Part shown: positions 39,109 to 47,765 of the stretch, one piece after another
How the letters are laid out: each line of letters begins with the position of its first letter
How positions within the stretch are numbered: the first letter of the stretch is position 1
Source: Methylomonas albis
GTDB lineage: Bacteria > Pseudomonadota > Gammaproteobacteria > Methylococcales > Methylomonadaceae
Direction: 5' to 3'
NCBI RefSeq assembly: GCF_014850955.1
Contig: NZ_JACXSS010000001.1
Coordinates: 4,836,001-4,900,000 of the forward strand
DNA length: 64,000 bases
Notes under the pieces: model-generated
Databases searched by the model: none
Seen by the model: only the letters and a program-made list of their open reading frames with translations
Told to the model about the DNA's origin: nothing
Translations under genes and position numbers: made by a program

Positions 39109-39173
39109 TCCATAAGCAGCGATTATTGCCAGTCAATCCGCGACATTTTTGCAACATACCACTCAGCCAGATT

Positions 39174-40874
39174 ATGCCCAGCATCAGAGTATTGCTTTGT
39201 TTGATTTTCATCTTTTTAGTTCACGGCAGTTTCGACTGGTTGTATAACCGGCCGCAAGACGCCGGCACCGACGTGCCGTCCGGCAAGTTGATGAGCCTGT
39301 CCTTTGCACCGTTTCGGGAAGGCTTCAGTCCGCTGGAAGAAAAATTCCCGTTGGCGGAACATATCGACGAAGACTTGCGCCTGCTTGCCGATAAGACCGA
39401 AAGCATCCGCACCTACTCCAGCCTTGGCGGCCAGCAACCCACCCCTGATCTGGCCCGCAAACACGGCTTGAAAATGATCCAGGGCGCCTGGCTTGGCTAC
39501 GGTTACAAGGACAACACCAGTGAAGTCAATGCGCTGATCAAATCGGCCAATGAAAACCCCGACGTGGTGAAACGGGTGATCGTCGGCAACGAAGTGCTGT
39601 TACGCGGCGATATGGATGTCGATAGACTGATTGGGTATATCCGCGAGGTGAGAAAGGCGGTCAAGCAACCCGTGTCTTATGCGGATGTCTGGTCGATGTA
39701 TATGAAGTACCCCAAGCTGATCAATGAAGTGGATTTCATTACCATTCACATTCTGCCTTATTGGGAAGACGAGCCGATTTCGGTGGAAAATGCCTCTCAA
39801 CATCTGGAAAAAATCGTCAAACAAGTAGAAGATGAAGCCCGCGGCATTGCCCCCGGCAAACCCATATTAATAGGTGAATCCGGCTGGCCCAGCGCCGGCA
39901 GGCAGCGCGGAATGGCTATTCCCGGCGTAGTCAACGAAGCCAAATTTATTCGCGGCATGATACAGATCGCCAATCGCCACGGCTTTGATTACAACATCGT
40001 CGAGGCCTTTAACCAGCCTTGGAAAAGCGAACTGGAAGGCGTGGTTGGCGCCAACTGGGGCTTGTTCTCGGCGGACCGCGAACCGGTATTCCCGTTGACC
40101 GGCCCAGTCGAAGAAACCCCCAATTGGCAGAACCGTTTTGCCGTCGCCACGCTGATCTGGCTGCTGGCAATCGTGAAATATTCCAAAAAGCTGGAACAGG
40201 TCTCGCTGATCCGCATGTTAGCGTTTTTCACCCTGGCGCAAGTATTCAGCGTCTGCCTGGTGACATTGGCCGACTTTCTCTGGTACACCAGTTACAGCAC
40301 CTGGCAAAGACTTTATGCCGTGGCGCTGGTGATTGCGAATACGGCTCTCGGCACGCTACTGCTGCAGCGTAGTAGCGATATTTTAATCGATAAACCGGGC
40401 AACATGCAGTTGGCTAACGGCTTGAGAAGCGGTTATCTACTCTTTATATTATTAGCACTTTATAAGACCTATGGCCTCGCCATCAATGGCCGCTATTTGA
40501 GCTTCCCCGTAGAGCAATTCGCCATTCCGGCTTTCGGCGTAATCGGCTTGATTGCTTGCCTATTGCTAAAAGAGCACAAGCTCAATAGCCGATCATTGGC
40601 ATTTGACAGTTTAATTGGCTGGAGCCTGCAGGGCCGTTGCAACCGGTTTATTGCTTATTTACTGAGCTTTGCCGCTATTGCACTGATACTGGGAGAAAGC
40701 AAAGCCTTTATGGACGGTCGCGATTTCATTCAAGCGCATCCAGGTCTCTCAGAGGGCCTTCCCGTTGCGCTGACCTATACGCTATATAACCAGCAACTCC
40801 TAAGCTGGTTGGCTTGCTTGCTTGCCTTGTCCTTACCGTTTTGGACCAAGAGCCACCTTAAACAGGACATTTAA
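39174..40874 (+). CDS. membrane-anchored GH17-like beta-glucan enzyme
   Basis: About 566 residues. After an N-terminal membrane segment there is a GH17-like glucanase/transglycosylase domain (about 25-310) with the acid/base Glu in VGNEVLLRG and the nucleophile in LIGESGWPSAGRQRG, the GH17 signature. The C-terminal half has about seven hydrophobic segments. This resembles the GH17 part of NdvB-type proteins that make or branch cyclic or exported beta-1,3 glucans, but without a glycosyltransferase domain. The ATG at 39174 is preferred over 39126 because the membrane segment then starts the protein. It is followed by a strong terminator. Confidence 0.85.
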   Translation: MPSIRVLLCLIFIFLVHGSFDWLYNRPQDAGTDVPSGKLMSLSFAPFREGFSPLEEKFPLAEHIDEDLRLLADKTESIRTYSSLGGQQPTPDLARKHGLKMIQGAWLGYGYKDNTSEVNALIKSANENPDVVKRVIVGNEVLLRGDMDVDRLIGYIREVRKAVKQPVSYADVWSMYMKYPKLINEVDFITIHILPYWEDEPISVENASQHLEKIVKQVEDEARGIAPGKPILIGESGWPSAGRQRGMAIPGVVNEAKFIRGMIQIANRHGFDYNIVEAFNQPWKSELEGVVGANWGLFSADREPVFPLTGPVEETPNWQNRFAVATLIWLLAIVKYSKKLEQVSLIRMLAFFTLAQVFSVCLVTLADFLWYTSYSTWQRLYAVALVIANTALGTLLLQRSSDILIDKPGNMQLANGLRSGYLLFILLALYKTYGLAINGRYLSFPVEQFAIPAFGVIGLIACLLLKEHKLNSRSLAFDSLIGWSLQGRCNRFIAYLLSFAAIALILGESKAFMDGRDFIQAHPGLSEGLPVALTYTLYNQQLLSWLACLLALSLPFWTKSHLKQDI

Positions 40875-40884
40875 GTTTTACGTT

Positions 40885-40916
40885 AACGGGTGTTACGCCG
40901 TAATACCCGTTTTTTC
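40885..40916 (+). terminator. Rho-independent terminator after the GH17-like gene
   Basis: A 12-bp stem with a 3-nt loop (GCC) and one G-T wobble: outer arms AACGGGT/ACCCGTT, followed by TTTTT. It starts 10 bp after the stop codon and strongly supports transcription ending there. Confidence 0.9.
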
Positions 40917-41065
40917 ATGGATAAATCGCCTTCAATATTGAGTGACAGTTTGCCGCGCGTCAATTTGTCACATTTTCAAACCATGCTCTCGCCATTAAAC
41001 TATATGCAACTCTTATGTATGCGCTCCCTCTCCTAAAGGGTAAAGAGTTTTAATATCCTTCCTCA

Positions 41066-41092
41066 ATGCGGCCTTAGCGCCGCATCTTTTTT
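41066..41092 (+). terminator. Rho-independent terminator in the leader of the metallopeptidase gene
   Basis: Stem ATGCGGC/GCCGCAT with a 6-nt loop and CTTTTTT. It lies only about 20 bp upstream of the preferred start codon, and the preceding gene already has its own terminator at 40885-40916. It therefore ends either a short leader transcript (attenuation) or a small RNA from the 150-bp gap. Confidence 0.75.
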
Positions 41093-41111
41093 CTGGATGA
41101 GGTCGCTGTCT

Positions 41112-41798
41112 ATGGAACGAAACTATTATTCAACTACGTCAACTTTCGTGCACCCTAGCGAACTGAATTGGCGCACAGCTTTTCATGAAGCAGGACATGC
41201 CGCAGCTATTCATCTCGGCAACCGCCAAAAACAATTACCCCCGGTATTTTTCGAAATACATGTCAAACGGCCAAGCAACGCTTACGATGATTTTTTCGCG
41301 AAAGTGATAGACGGCAATCTAATCCAAAACTTGCCGATTGCCGTTGTGGAAAGCTTTAACGAACTATCTGACGATAATCAGCAACATGCCTGCCAACGCG
41401 CCTACGAAGCTGATGTGATCAATTTATTGGTTGGACCTTTGGCGGAAGCAAAATACGTATCGATTCGCGACGACGAAGTTTTTAATATTAATCTAATAAA
41501 TTTCAAAGCCTTACATAACTATGGCGGCTACAGCGATCTGGAAAAAGTACTCAGTTACCTGGATCATTTCATTGCATCGAAAAACCAGCGCGAAGAGAAA
41601 ATGCAGGAATTACTGTCCCAGGCTTTCCGCTTTATCGACAATCGCCGCCACTGGAAATGCATCCTCAATCTGGCTCACTATATTCTGGACAGTCAACAGG
41701 AAATCATCTCCTGCGATGAGGCGATAGGCATATTCGACAGCTGCCTTACAGCCAATACACCGTTTAGATCGGCCCGTTACCCATTTCTGTTCGGCTGA
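41112..41798 (+). CDS. stand-alone M41-like metallopeptidase (HEAGH), no AAA domain
   Basis: About 228 residues. The zinc-protease motif HEAGH sits near the N-terminus (TAFHEAGHAAAIH), followed later by GPLAEAKY and GGYSDLEKVL, which resemble the GGRAAEE and GAxNDLE segments of FtsH peptidase domains where the third zinc ligand lies. No AAA ATPase or membrane segment is present, so this is not FtsH. Relatives may be regulatory or secreted proteases; function not assigned. The ATG at 41112 has GAGG 9 nt upstream; an earlier ATG at 41097 lies right after the terminator. Confidence 0.65.
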   Translation: MERNYYSTTSTFVHPSELNWRTAFHEAGHAAAIHLGNRQKQLPPVFFEIHVKRPSNAYDDFFAKVIDGNLIQNLPIAVVESFNELSDDNQQHACQRAYEADVINLLVGPLAEAKYVSIRDDEVFNINLINFKALHNYGGYSDLEKVLSYLDHFIASKNQREEKMQELLSQAFRFIDNRRHWKCILNLAHYILDSQQEIISCDEAIGIFDSCLTANTPFRSARYPFLFG

Positions 41799-41910
41799 AA
41801 TTAAACAAAGCGCTACTCAATAGCAACTACTTTTGTGAAGCGGCTAAAAACACCTTACTTTCCGCACTAGATCATCAGCCCATCTAAAGAAAGCCCCCAA
41901 GATCGGTAGA

Positions 41911-43221
41911 CTATCCTTTGAATACGCTACACAGATTGCGCCCGCCTTGCTTGGACTGATACAGCGCTTGGTCGGCCCGCACGAACACGTCGTCATGCGT
42001 ATCGCCGTCTGTGAATTCACTGATACCGCAACTCAGGGTTAAATTGATATTTTCGCCGTTAGAGTTAAACCCACAGCTATGAATCATTTTACGGGTGTTC
42101 TCCGCCATTCCCAACGCTTGAAACTCTTGGGTATTTGGCATCAGCATCACAAACTCCTCGCCACCGTAGCGAGCCACGAAATCGGTGTCCCGGCAATTGT
42201 TTAGCAATAATTGCGCAACTAAAGCCAGGGTTTTATCACCCGCCTTGTGCCCATAGGTATCGTTGATTAGCTTGAAGAAATCGATATCCCAAATGATCAA
42301 CGTTAGCGGCATTCGGTAACGCTTCCAACGTTTCACTTCCATTTCGGCGCGATTGTTATACGCCAAACGATTCGGCAAGCCGGTCAAGGAATCACATAGT
42401 GCTTTGTCGTGCTCTATCTTGAGTTTAACGCGCAGGGTTTCGGTCTCGGTTTCCAGTTCCTGCAGCTTTTGCGTCATTAACTCAATTTTTTCTTGTGCTT
42501 CCTGCTGCCTTTTATCTTCTATTTGTTTGTGTTCGAGCATCTGCTCCAATAAACGATCCAGGTGCTCCGCAGTGTGATTTTTTAACAGATCAAGCTCTTC
42601 AGCAGCCTGCGTCGAATCTTTGAGGTTACCGACTTGCCGGTGAATTTCGGTATTCAGAATCTCGCGATTGTCGATCAATGCTCGATTGGTTTGACCTGCG
42701 GTTTCTACGTCTTGTCCAAGGTCGTCGAGCCGCTCGCTCAAATCCCCTAAAAACACGTCGATGCCGTTCTGCTCGGATACGCTGTAATCTTTGATATTTA
42801 GCAGCAAGGTAATCGCCGAGTCGATGACCTTCTTATACGACTCCTCGCTCTGATTAGCCCTGACCCGCTGCTTTAACAGCGCGGTCTGCTGCTGAAAACG
42901 CAACGGCACTTGAGCATCGGCCAGCAATTCATCCAATCGCTCCAGCAGATAATTGTTTTGCAACGAAGTACTGTCGTTTTCCTCGACATTCACATCCTGT
43001 TTAGCTTGCTTGGAAATGTGCAACAAGGTTTTCGACACAGCTTGCAACTCGAACAGTAAATCCTGCAAATTCGCACCGCTCCGCAATTTCGCGCCTATCG
43101 CCAACAGATGGGGTTCCAACAACTTGTGACTGCCTTGGCAAAAAATCAGCAGTTGAATGACCAGCTTGTATAAAAACTTTTCGTTATCAAGTGAAGCCGA
43201 ATAAGGGGTACTAGTCGCCAT
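41911..43221 (-). CDS. GGDEF diguanylate cyclase
   Basis: A 436-residue protein. The C-terminal GGDEF domain (about 265-430) contains the catalytic motif as GGEEF (FVARYGGEEFVML) and an upstream RxxD inhibitory site (CRDTD), so it should make cyclic di-GMP and be product-inhibited. The N-terminal 250 residues are helical and coiled-coil-rich with no membrane segment. It is the second of two tandem paralogues (15-bp gap), in the same order and design. Output unknown. Confidence 0.92.
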   Translation of the reverse strand: MATSTPYSASLDNEKFLYKLVIQLLIFCQGSHKLLEPHLLAIGAKLRSGANLQDLLFELQAVSKTLLHISKQAKQDVNVEENDSTSLQNNYLLERLDELLADAQVPLRFQQQTALLKQRVRANQSEESYKKVIDSAITLLLNIKDYSVSEQNGIDVFLGDLSERLDDLGQDVETAGQTNRALIDNREILNTEIHRQVGNLKDSTQAAEELDLLKNHTAEHLDRLLEQMLEHKQIEDKRQQEAQEKIELMTQKLQELETETETLRVKLKIEHDKALCDSLTGLPNRLAYNNRAEMEVKRWKRYRMPLTLIIWDIDFFKLINDTYGHKAGDKTLALVAQLLLNNCRDTDFVARYGGEEFVMLMPNTQEFQALGMAENTRKMIHSCGFNSNGENINLTLSCGISEFTDGDTHDDVFVRADQALYQSKQGGRNLCSVFKG

Positions 43222-43236
43222 GTCTATTGCACTTAA

Positions 43237-44763
43237 TTACACTACAACGCAGCGGTTACGACCGGTTTGTTTGGCACTATACAAGCCGGAATCGGCTCTG
43301 TTGAAAATTGACTCGTTACTATCGCCTTCGACAAACTGGCTAATTCCGCACGATAAGGTGATAGACACTTTGTTGCCATTCGCATTGAAACTACTGTTTT
43401 CCAAGGTTTTCCGCAGTTTTTCCGCTATCATTAAGGCCGATGCGGCATCGGCGCCAGGCAATATCATCACAAATTCTTCGCCGCCGAAACGCGCCACAAA
43501 ATCGGTTTCCCGGCAGTGTTTGGATAATAATTCGGCAATAACAATCAAAGCCTTGTCCCCGCACTTGTGTCCGTAGGTGTCGTTGATGTTTTTAAACAGA
43601 TCTACATCCCAAACCATCAACGTCATCGGCGATTTATGACGCCGACAACGCGCCATTTCATCAACCAAGCGTTCCTCAAACACTAACCGATTCGGCAGAT
43701 TGGTCAACGGGTCGCGGGCGGCGCGATGCTGAGCAAGATCCAGCTTTGAGCGCAATTCAGAAGACTCAGACTCCATTTCCCGCAGCCTTTGCGACAAGGC
43801 CTGCATTTCGCGCAGCGCCTTATCCCGTTCCTGTTGCTCCTGGAGGTTATGCGCTTGAATTTGTTGCGTGATGGTGATCAGTCGACTGCTGACTATTTGC
43901 TTCAGCGGCTCCAGCTGAGTCGCATTCTCAGACTTTTCCCGCAACTCCATGATTTGCTCAGATACGGCCTGATCCAGCAGATTGCGCTTTTTAACTCTAA
44001 TTTCGTTAGCAGCATTAACTCCGGTGGCTTTTACGCCCAACTCGGTCAACTGGTCGGTTAATTTCGACAAAAATGCCGCCATTTCCTGCTGTTCCGATTC
44101 CAAATGTTTTTTTACCGCCAACAGTAACGCAACCGTATCGTCAAAAATAGGCCCCAAGGCATGATCCGCGTACAATCGGCTTTTGATTTTTTCGGCATCC
44201 CCGGCAAAAATCAACGGAATTTCGGCGTTGTCCAACAAACGGATTAATTGAATATTGATGGCTCTGGCATCCACTTCGCTCAGTTCCAAGGCCAAGTCAA
44301 TGTTCGCAAGCGGCTTGTTATCCTCTACCAGTTCCAGCAGGGCCAAATAAAAAGTTTGATTGTTACTAAACTGACGGCTTTCGTACTTTCCTTGAATATC
44401 ATCGAGCTGATCCTGGCGCTGAGGATATTGCTTGCCCAGAAATTCGAACAACAAGGAAGCATCCTGGACAGCGGGCTCAGGTGACTCTTCCAGCATAATC
44501 AGCGCACTAGAAAAAGCCGACAGCTCTTTCTGTAATAGCTGACTTTGCAGGCCGCCTTTCAATAAATTGCGAATACGATTTAAGTGAGGATCGAGTTGCC
44601 GGTTCAGACCTTTAACAGCCAACGCAAAACGGACGATGGTCTTACACAACAACTCTTCGTTGGCTTTGTATTGTTTTTCAGTGTGTTCCTGGTCGTCCAA
44701 CAGCTTGAGGTATTTATCCTTCCACCTATCCGGACCCTCATCCTTGTTTTTAAAAAAAACCAT
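43237..44763 (-). CDS. GGDEF diguanylate cyclase, tandem paralogue
   Basis: About 508 residues. Same plan as the downstream paralogue: a long helical N-terminal region (DQEHTEKQYKANEELL; ITQQIQAHNLQEQQERDKAL) and a C-terminal GGDEF domain with GGEEF in FVARFGGEEFVMI plus the RxxD site (RETD). The ATG at 44763 follows AGGG and begins MVFFKNKDEG; an open frame to 44832 is less likely. The two genes likely share a transcript. They share the GGDEF part most strongly, with weaker similarity across the N-terminal domain. Confidence 0.92.
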   Translation of the reverse strand: MVFFKNKDEGPDRWKDKYLKLLDDQEHTEKQYKANEELLCKTIVRFALAVKGLNRQLDPHLNRIRNLLKGGLQSQLLQKELSAFSSALIMLEESPEPAVQDASLLFEFLGKQYPQRQDQLDDIQGKYESRQFSNNQTFYLALLELVEDNKPLANIDLALELSEVDARAINIQLIRLLDNAEIPLIFAGDAEKIKSRLYADHALGPIFDDTVALLLAVKKHLESEQQEMAAFLSKLTDQLTELGVKATGVNAANEIRVKKRNLLDQAVSEQIMELREKSENATQLEPLKQIVSSRLITITQQIQAHNLQEQQERDKALREMQALSQRLREMESESSELRSKLDLAQHRAARDPLTNLPNRLVFEERLVDEMARCRRHKSPMTLMVWDVDLFKNINDTYGHKCGDKALIVIAELLSKHCRETDFVARFGGEEFVMILPGADAASALMIAEKLRKTLENSSFNANGNKVSITLSCGISQFVEGDSNESIFNRADSGLYSAKQTGRNRCVVV

Positions 44764-44888
44764 GAAACATGCCCTAATTCTAAAATTCCTGGTCGGTTGA
44801 TTATAGCCTATCGTTGAATTTGTGACGAACATCCAACAATCAGCACTAGCTTCTCACGTCCTTGTGCAGCAATTCGTTAGTCGGATGT

Positions 44889-45494
44889 TTATTTTTTCTG
44901 ACTTTCTTGGGCTATCAACTGATTCACAACGGTCAGCATATTGGCTTGAGACTTGGCCGACTGCCCGGTGACTTTGTATTTACCATTAACGATCAAAGCG
45001 GGTACGCCGCTGATGCCATAACGCGGACCGGTAGACTCTGCTTGTCGCAGCTTGGCATCGACCAAAAACGAGTTATATGCACTACGAAACTCCTCGTCCT
45101 TAACGCCATGATCGGCAAAAAACTTAGCCAACTCGTCTTCGCTGACTAATTTTTGCTTCTTGTTCTGAATCGCATCAAACAGATCAGCATGAACTTTATC
45201 CAAAACACCCAAGGCTTCGGCGGTAAAGTAGGCCTTGGCATGCTTGCCCCACAGATCGCTGAACACTGCGGGCTGGCGGATAAATTCAACATTGGCGGGC
45301 TTGGTTTTCAGCCATTCCACCATGGACGGCTCCAAACTATAGCAATGCGGGCAACCGTACCAAAAGAACTCTATCACTTCGATCTTGTCTGGATTTTGCA
45401 CCGGCTGCGCCGGCGTTACAGCGTCGTAACCACCTTCCGCATTTACCAGCGAAGAAAAGCCCAACAGCCCCAACAATGCGATTATTTTTAACAT
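44889..45494 (-). CDS. dsbA: thiol:disulfide interchange protein DsbA
   Basis: Periplasmic oxidoreductase that introduces disulfides. The signal peptide is at the N-terminus, the active site CPHC lies in EFFWYGCPHCYSLEP, and the cis-Pro loop in YGISGVPALIVNG. About 201 residues. The ATG at 45494 has GGAG upstream and begins the signal peptide; longer frames extend into a gene-free region. Upstream of the two diguanylate cyclases on the same strand, with a 125-bp gap. Confidence 0.94.
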   Translation of the reverse strand: MLKIIALLGLLGFSSLVNAEGGYDAVTPAQPVQNPDKIEVIEFFWYGCPHCYSLEPSMVEWLKTKPANVEFIRQPAVFSDLWGKHAKAYFTAEALGVLDKVHADLFDAIQNKKQKLVSEDELAKFFADHGVKDEEFRSAYNSFLVDAKLRQAESTGPRYGISGVPALIVNGKYKVTGQSAKSQANMLTVVNQLIAQESQKK

Positions 45495-46063
45495 CAAAGT
45501 TCTCCGTAAGAATGTAATCCTGATAAAAACATATTCTCGCCCAAAAGCGTAAACACACTGACCAAACATCTAGAAGGCAAGATCCAGGATTTACTCGCCT
45601 CCCAAGACCGGCGCCCCAAAGCGTACCTAACCGAAAGCGCACCAATATAATCGCCGGCGAGAGAAAAGCAAAGCCCGACGCAAAGGATTTGTACATCAAA
45701 TCGTCGAGTAAAGACAGCCACGATAACTAGGCTTACATAACGTCCTACAAATTGACCGATGCCGCAGCCCTACACATTGATACCGGCCGCCACTGCAAGC
45801 ACTTATGGCTTTTGCGGATCGAGCAGAGCAAAATCGAACACTTAGCGGTTCAACTGATTTTTTGTTAGCAAGTGGGATAGAGCCGCTTTTGCTAGAACAC
45901 CACACCAACCACCGGCAGATTCGTGATTGCCACGAATAGGTAATGATCAGATACGTCAAGCCCGGAAAGCCGGACTGATGCGCGCGGCATGAACAGCCGA
46001 AAGAGATGAGCACGGGCTAGACAGGATTCCGGCAGAGCATGGGCTCTGCCGGATGGAAAAAGC
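45495..46063. other. 569-bp region without an intact gene
   Basis: Between dsbA and cytochrome c4, both leftward. Six-frame reading shows only short interrupted frames. A plus-strand frame (about 45530-45650) ends in a stop, and another passes through in-frame stops near 45728. They may be remnants of a disrupted gene, but no domain is recognised. A perfect hairpin lies at 46028-46053. Confidence 0.5.
46028..46053. terminator. perfect hairpin after cytochrome c4 gene
   Basis: Arms TCCGGCAGAGC and GCTCTGCCGGA (11 bp, exact) around a 4-nt loop. It lies 10 bp past the cytochrome c4 stop on the minus strand. T-tract is poor. Probably terminates or protects the transcript. Confidence 0.6.
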
Positions 46064-46747
46064 TTATTTCATCGTAGAGATATAGTAAGCAACCGCTTTA
46101 ATGTCGGCGTCGGTCATTTTGGTAGCGATCATGTGCATCATGTTTTCGCGGTTATTGCTACGCGCGCCGGTTTTGAAGTCAGTCAGGCTTTTAATCAGAT
46201 AATCGGCATGTTGCGAATGCAGGGACGGAAACGAGGCCGGTTTGTTACCTTCCGCGTAAGGACCGTGGCAGGCCACGCAAGCAGATACTTCGCGACTGAT
46301 ATTGCCGTTACGATATAAATCGCTACCCTGCGTGATTAAGGCTTCCAGCTCTGCTTTTTCCTGCTCGGCAGTTTTAGCCGGCGCATCATCGTCATCGCTC
46401 ACGGGCAACTTCGGCGCCGGATTGGTGGAAATCTTGTTGCCGGCATAGTAACTGGCAATTTCCTGAATCGCTTGATCGTCAAGAGCAGCCGCCAATGGCG
46501 CCATCATCGGCGCTAAGCGAGCACCGCTCTTGAAGGCTTGCAACTGTTTAACCAAATAGGTTTGATGCTGTCCCGCCAATTTCGGAAACGCGGGCATCGT
46601 GCTATTACCGTCTTCGCCGTGGCAACCCGCGCAACTGGCGGCCTTGGTTTTTCCGGCACTGGCACTAGCGTTACCCTGCGCGTTTGACTGTCCGGCGGCG
46701 GTTGCCAACAACAAAGAGATGGAAACAGTCAGCAATTTTTTTATCAT
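46064..46747 (-). CDS. cytochrome c4-type diheme cytochrome
   Basis: About 227 residues. Signal peptide (to about QSNAQ), then two cytochrome domains with heme motifs CAGCH (AASCAGCHGEDGN) and CVACH (SACVACHGPYAEG) and Met axial ligands in MMAPLAAAL and NMMHMIATKM. The two-lobe layout with an acidic linker is cytochrome c4, a periplasmic electron carrier usually donating to terminal oxidases. The ATG at 46747 follows AGGGG; an earlier frame to 46843 has no basis. Divergent from engB. Confidence 0.93.
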   Translation of the reverse strand: MIKKLLTVSISLLLATAAGQSNAQGNASASAGKTKAASCAGCHGEDGNSTMPAFPKLAGQHQTYLVKQLQAFKSGARLAPMMAPLAAALDDQAIQEIASYYAGNKISTNPAPKLPVSDDDDAPAKTAEQEKAELEALITQGSDLYRNGNISREVSACVACHGPYAEGNKPASFPSLHSQHADYLIKSLTDFKTGARSNNRENMMHMIATKMTDADIKAVAYYISTMK

Positions 46748-46857
46748 TATGGGCCCCTGCTCAGGAAGGTTGATCGACATAAAGCAAGCTGATGACAGCC
46801 GCCAGACGCTATAATGGCCGGATTCTAACCGATTTATAAACACTAAGCGAGACTGTG

Positions 46858-47478
46858 ATGAATCACATCTACCATCAGGCCAAGTTCATCAACAGCGCCC
46901 CCAAACTGAAGGACGCACCGCCCGACCAAGGCATGGAGATCGCTTTCGCCGGGCGCTCCAACGCCGGCAAATCCAGCGCGATTAACACTTTGGTGCGACA
47001 AACCGCGCTGGCCCGCGTCAGTAAAACCCCCGGACGCACCCAACTATTGAATTTTTTTGAAATCGACGCCAAACGCAAGCTAGTCGATTTGCCCGGTTAC
47101 GGCTACGCCAAAGTCCCGGAAGCCATCAAAAAAGACTGGCGACAAATGATGGAAAGTTACCTGCACAATCGCCAAGCCTTGTGCGGCATCGTCCAGGTCA
47201 TGGACATCCGCCACCCGCTCACCGATTTCGATTGGCAAATGGTCGAGTGGTGCGAACATCGCAAACTGCCCTTACACATTTTGCTGACTAAATCCGACAA
47301 ACTGAAATTCGGCGCGGCCAAAGCCACGTTGTTGCAGGTACAGAAGGATTTAAGCCAAGCCGATATTTTGGTGACCTTGCAATTATTTTCTGCTTTGAAC
47401 AAAGTGGGGATTGACGATGTGCATCAAGTTTTGGATGACTGGTTTGGATTTAGGAAAATGGCTGTTTCGGAGGAATAG
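46858..47478 (+). CDS. engB: ribosome biogenesis GTPase EngB (YihA/YsxC)
   Basis: Small essential GTPase needed for large-subunit assembly. G1 GRSNAGKSSAIN, G2 TPGRTQ, G3 DLPGYGYAKVP, G4 TKSDKL are all seen. About 206 residues. A TATAAT box lies at 46810-46815, though no good -35 was recognised. The ATG at 46858 follows GAG; a GTG at 46855 is possible. Monocistronic. Confidence 0.96.
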   Translation: MNHIYHQAKFINSAPKLKDAPPDQGMEIAFAGRSNAGKSSAINTLVRQTALARVSKTPGRTQLLNFFEIDAKRKLVDLPGYGYAKVPEAIKKDWRQMMESYLHNRQALCGIVQVMDIRHPLTDFDWQMVEWCEHRKLPLHILLTKSDKLKFGAAKATLLQVQKDLSQADILVTLQLFSALNKVGIDDVHQVLDDWFGFRKMAVSEE

Positions 47479-47765
47479 ATTCCGCTGCAAAACGCGGAGA
47501 GCTTGAATGTCGTCATCTGGTTTGTCTCCGCTGCGACGGGTTGCTTTGGAGTTGGCTCGCAGACCAACGACCAAGAGACCATCCCGTAATTAAAAACCTG
47601 TTGTTGCAAAAAACTGCGTCACGTGTCGAAGGGGCTTAATAAAACCTAGACCGTGATACTTCTACGGCCCCGGATTTCGCTGCGCTTCATCCAGGCTACT
47701 TGCTCTGTGCTAACCGAACGAACAATTACAGCTGCAATCCTACATAACACGCCCACTGGCAATTA
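47479..47765. other. 287-bp intergenic region upstream of eptA
   Basis: No gene is recognised. It includes ATTTCGCTGCGCTTCATCC (about 47675-47693), a string that looks like fragments of a dispersed repeat seen in many gammaproteobacteria. No strong promoter was recognised. Confidence 0.4.

Noticed and set aside
41112-41798. FtsH
   Set aside because: No AAA domain or membrane segments; only a peptidase-like part.
47640-47700. ATTTCGCTGCGCTTCATCC string as a mobile element
   Set aside because: Only a short fragment is present; no terminal repeats or target duplication are visible.
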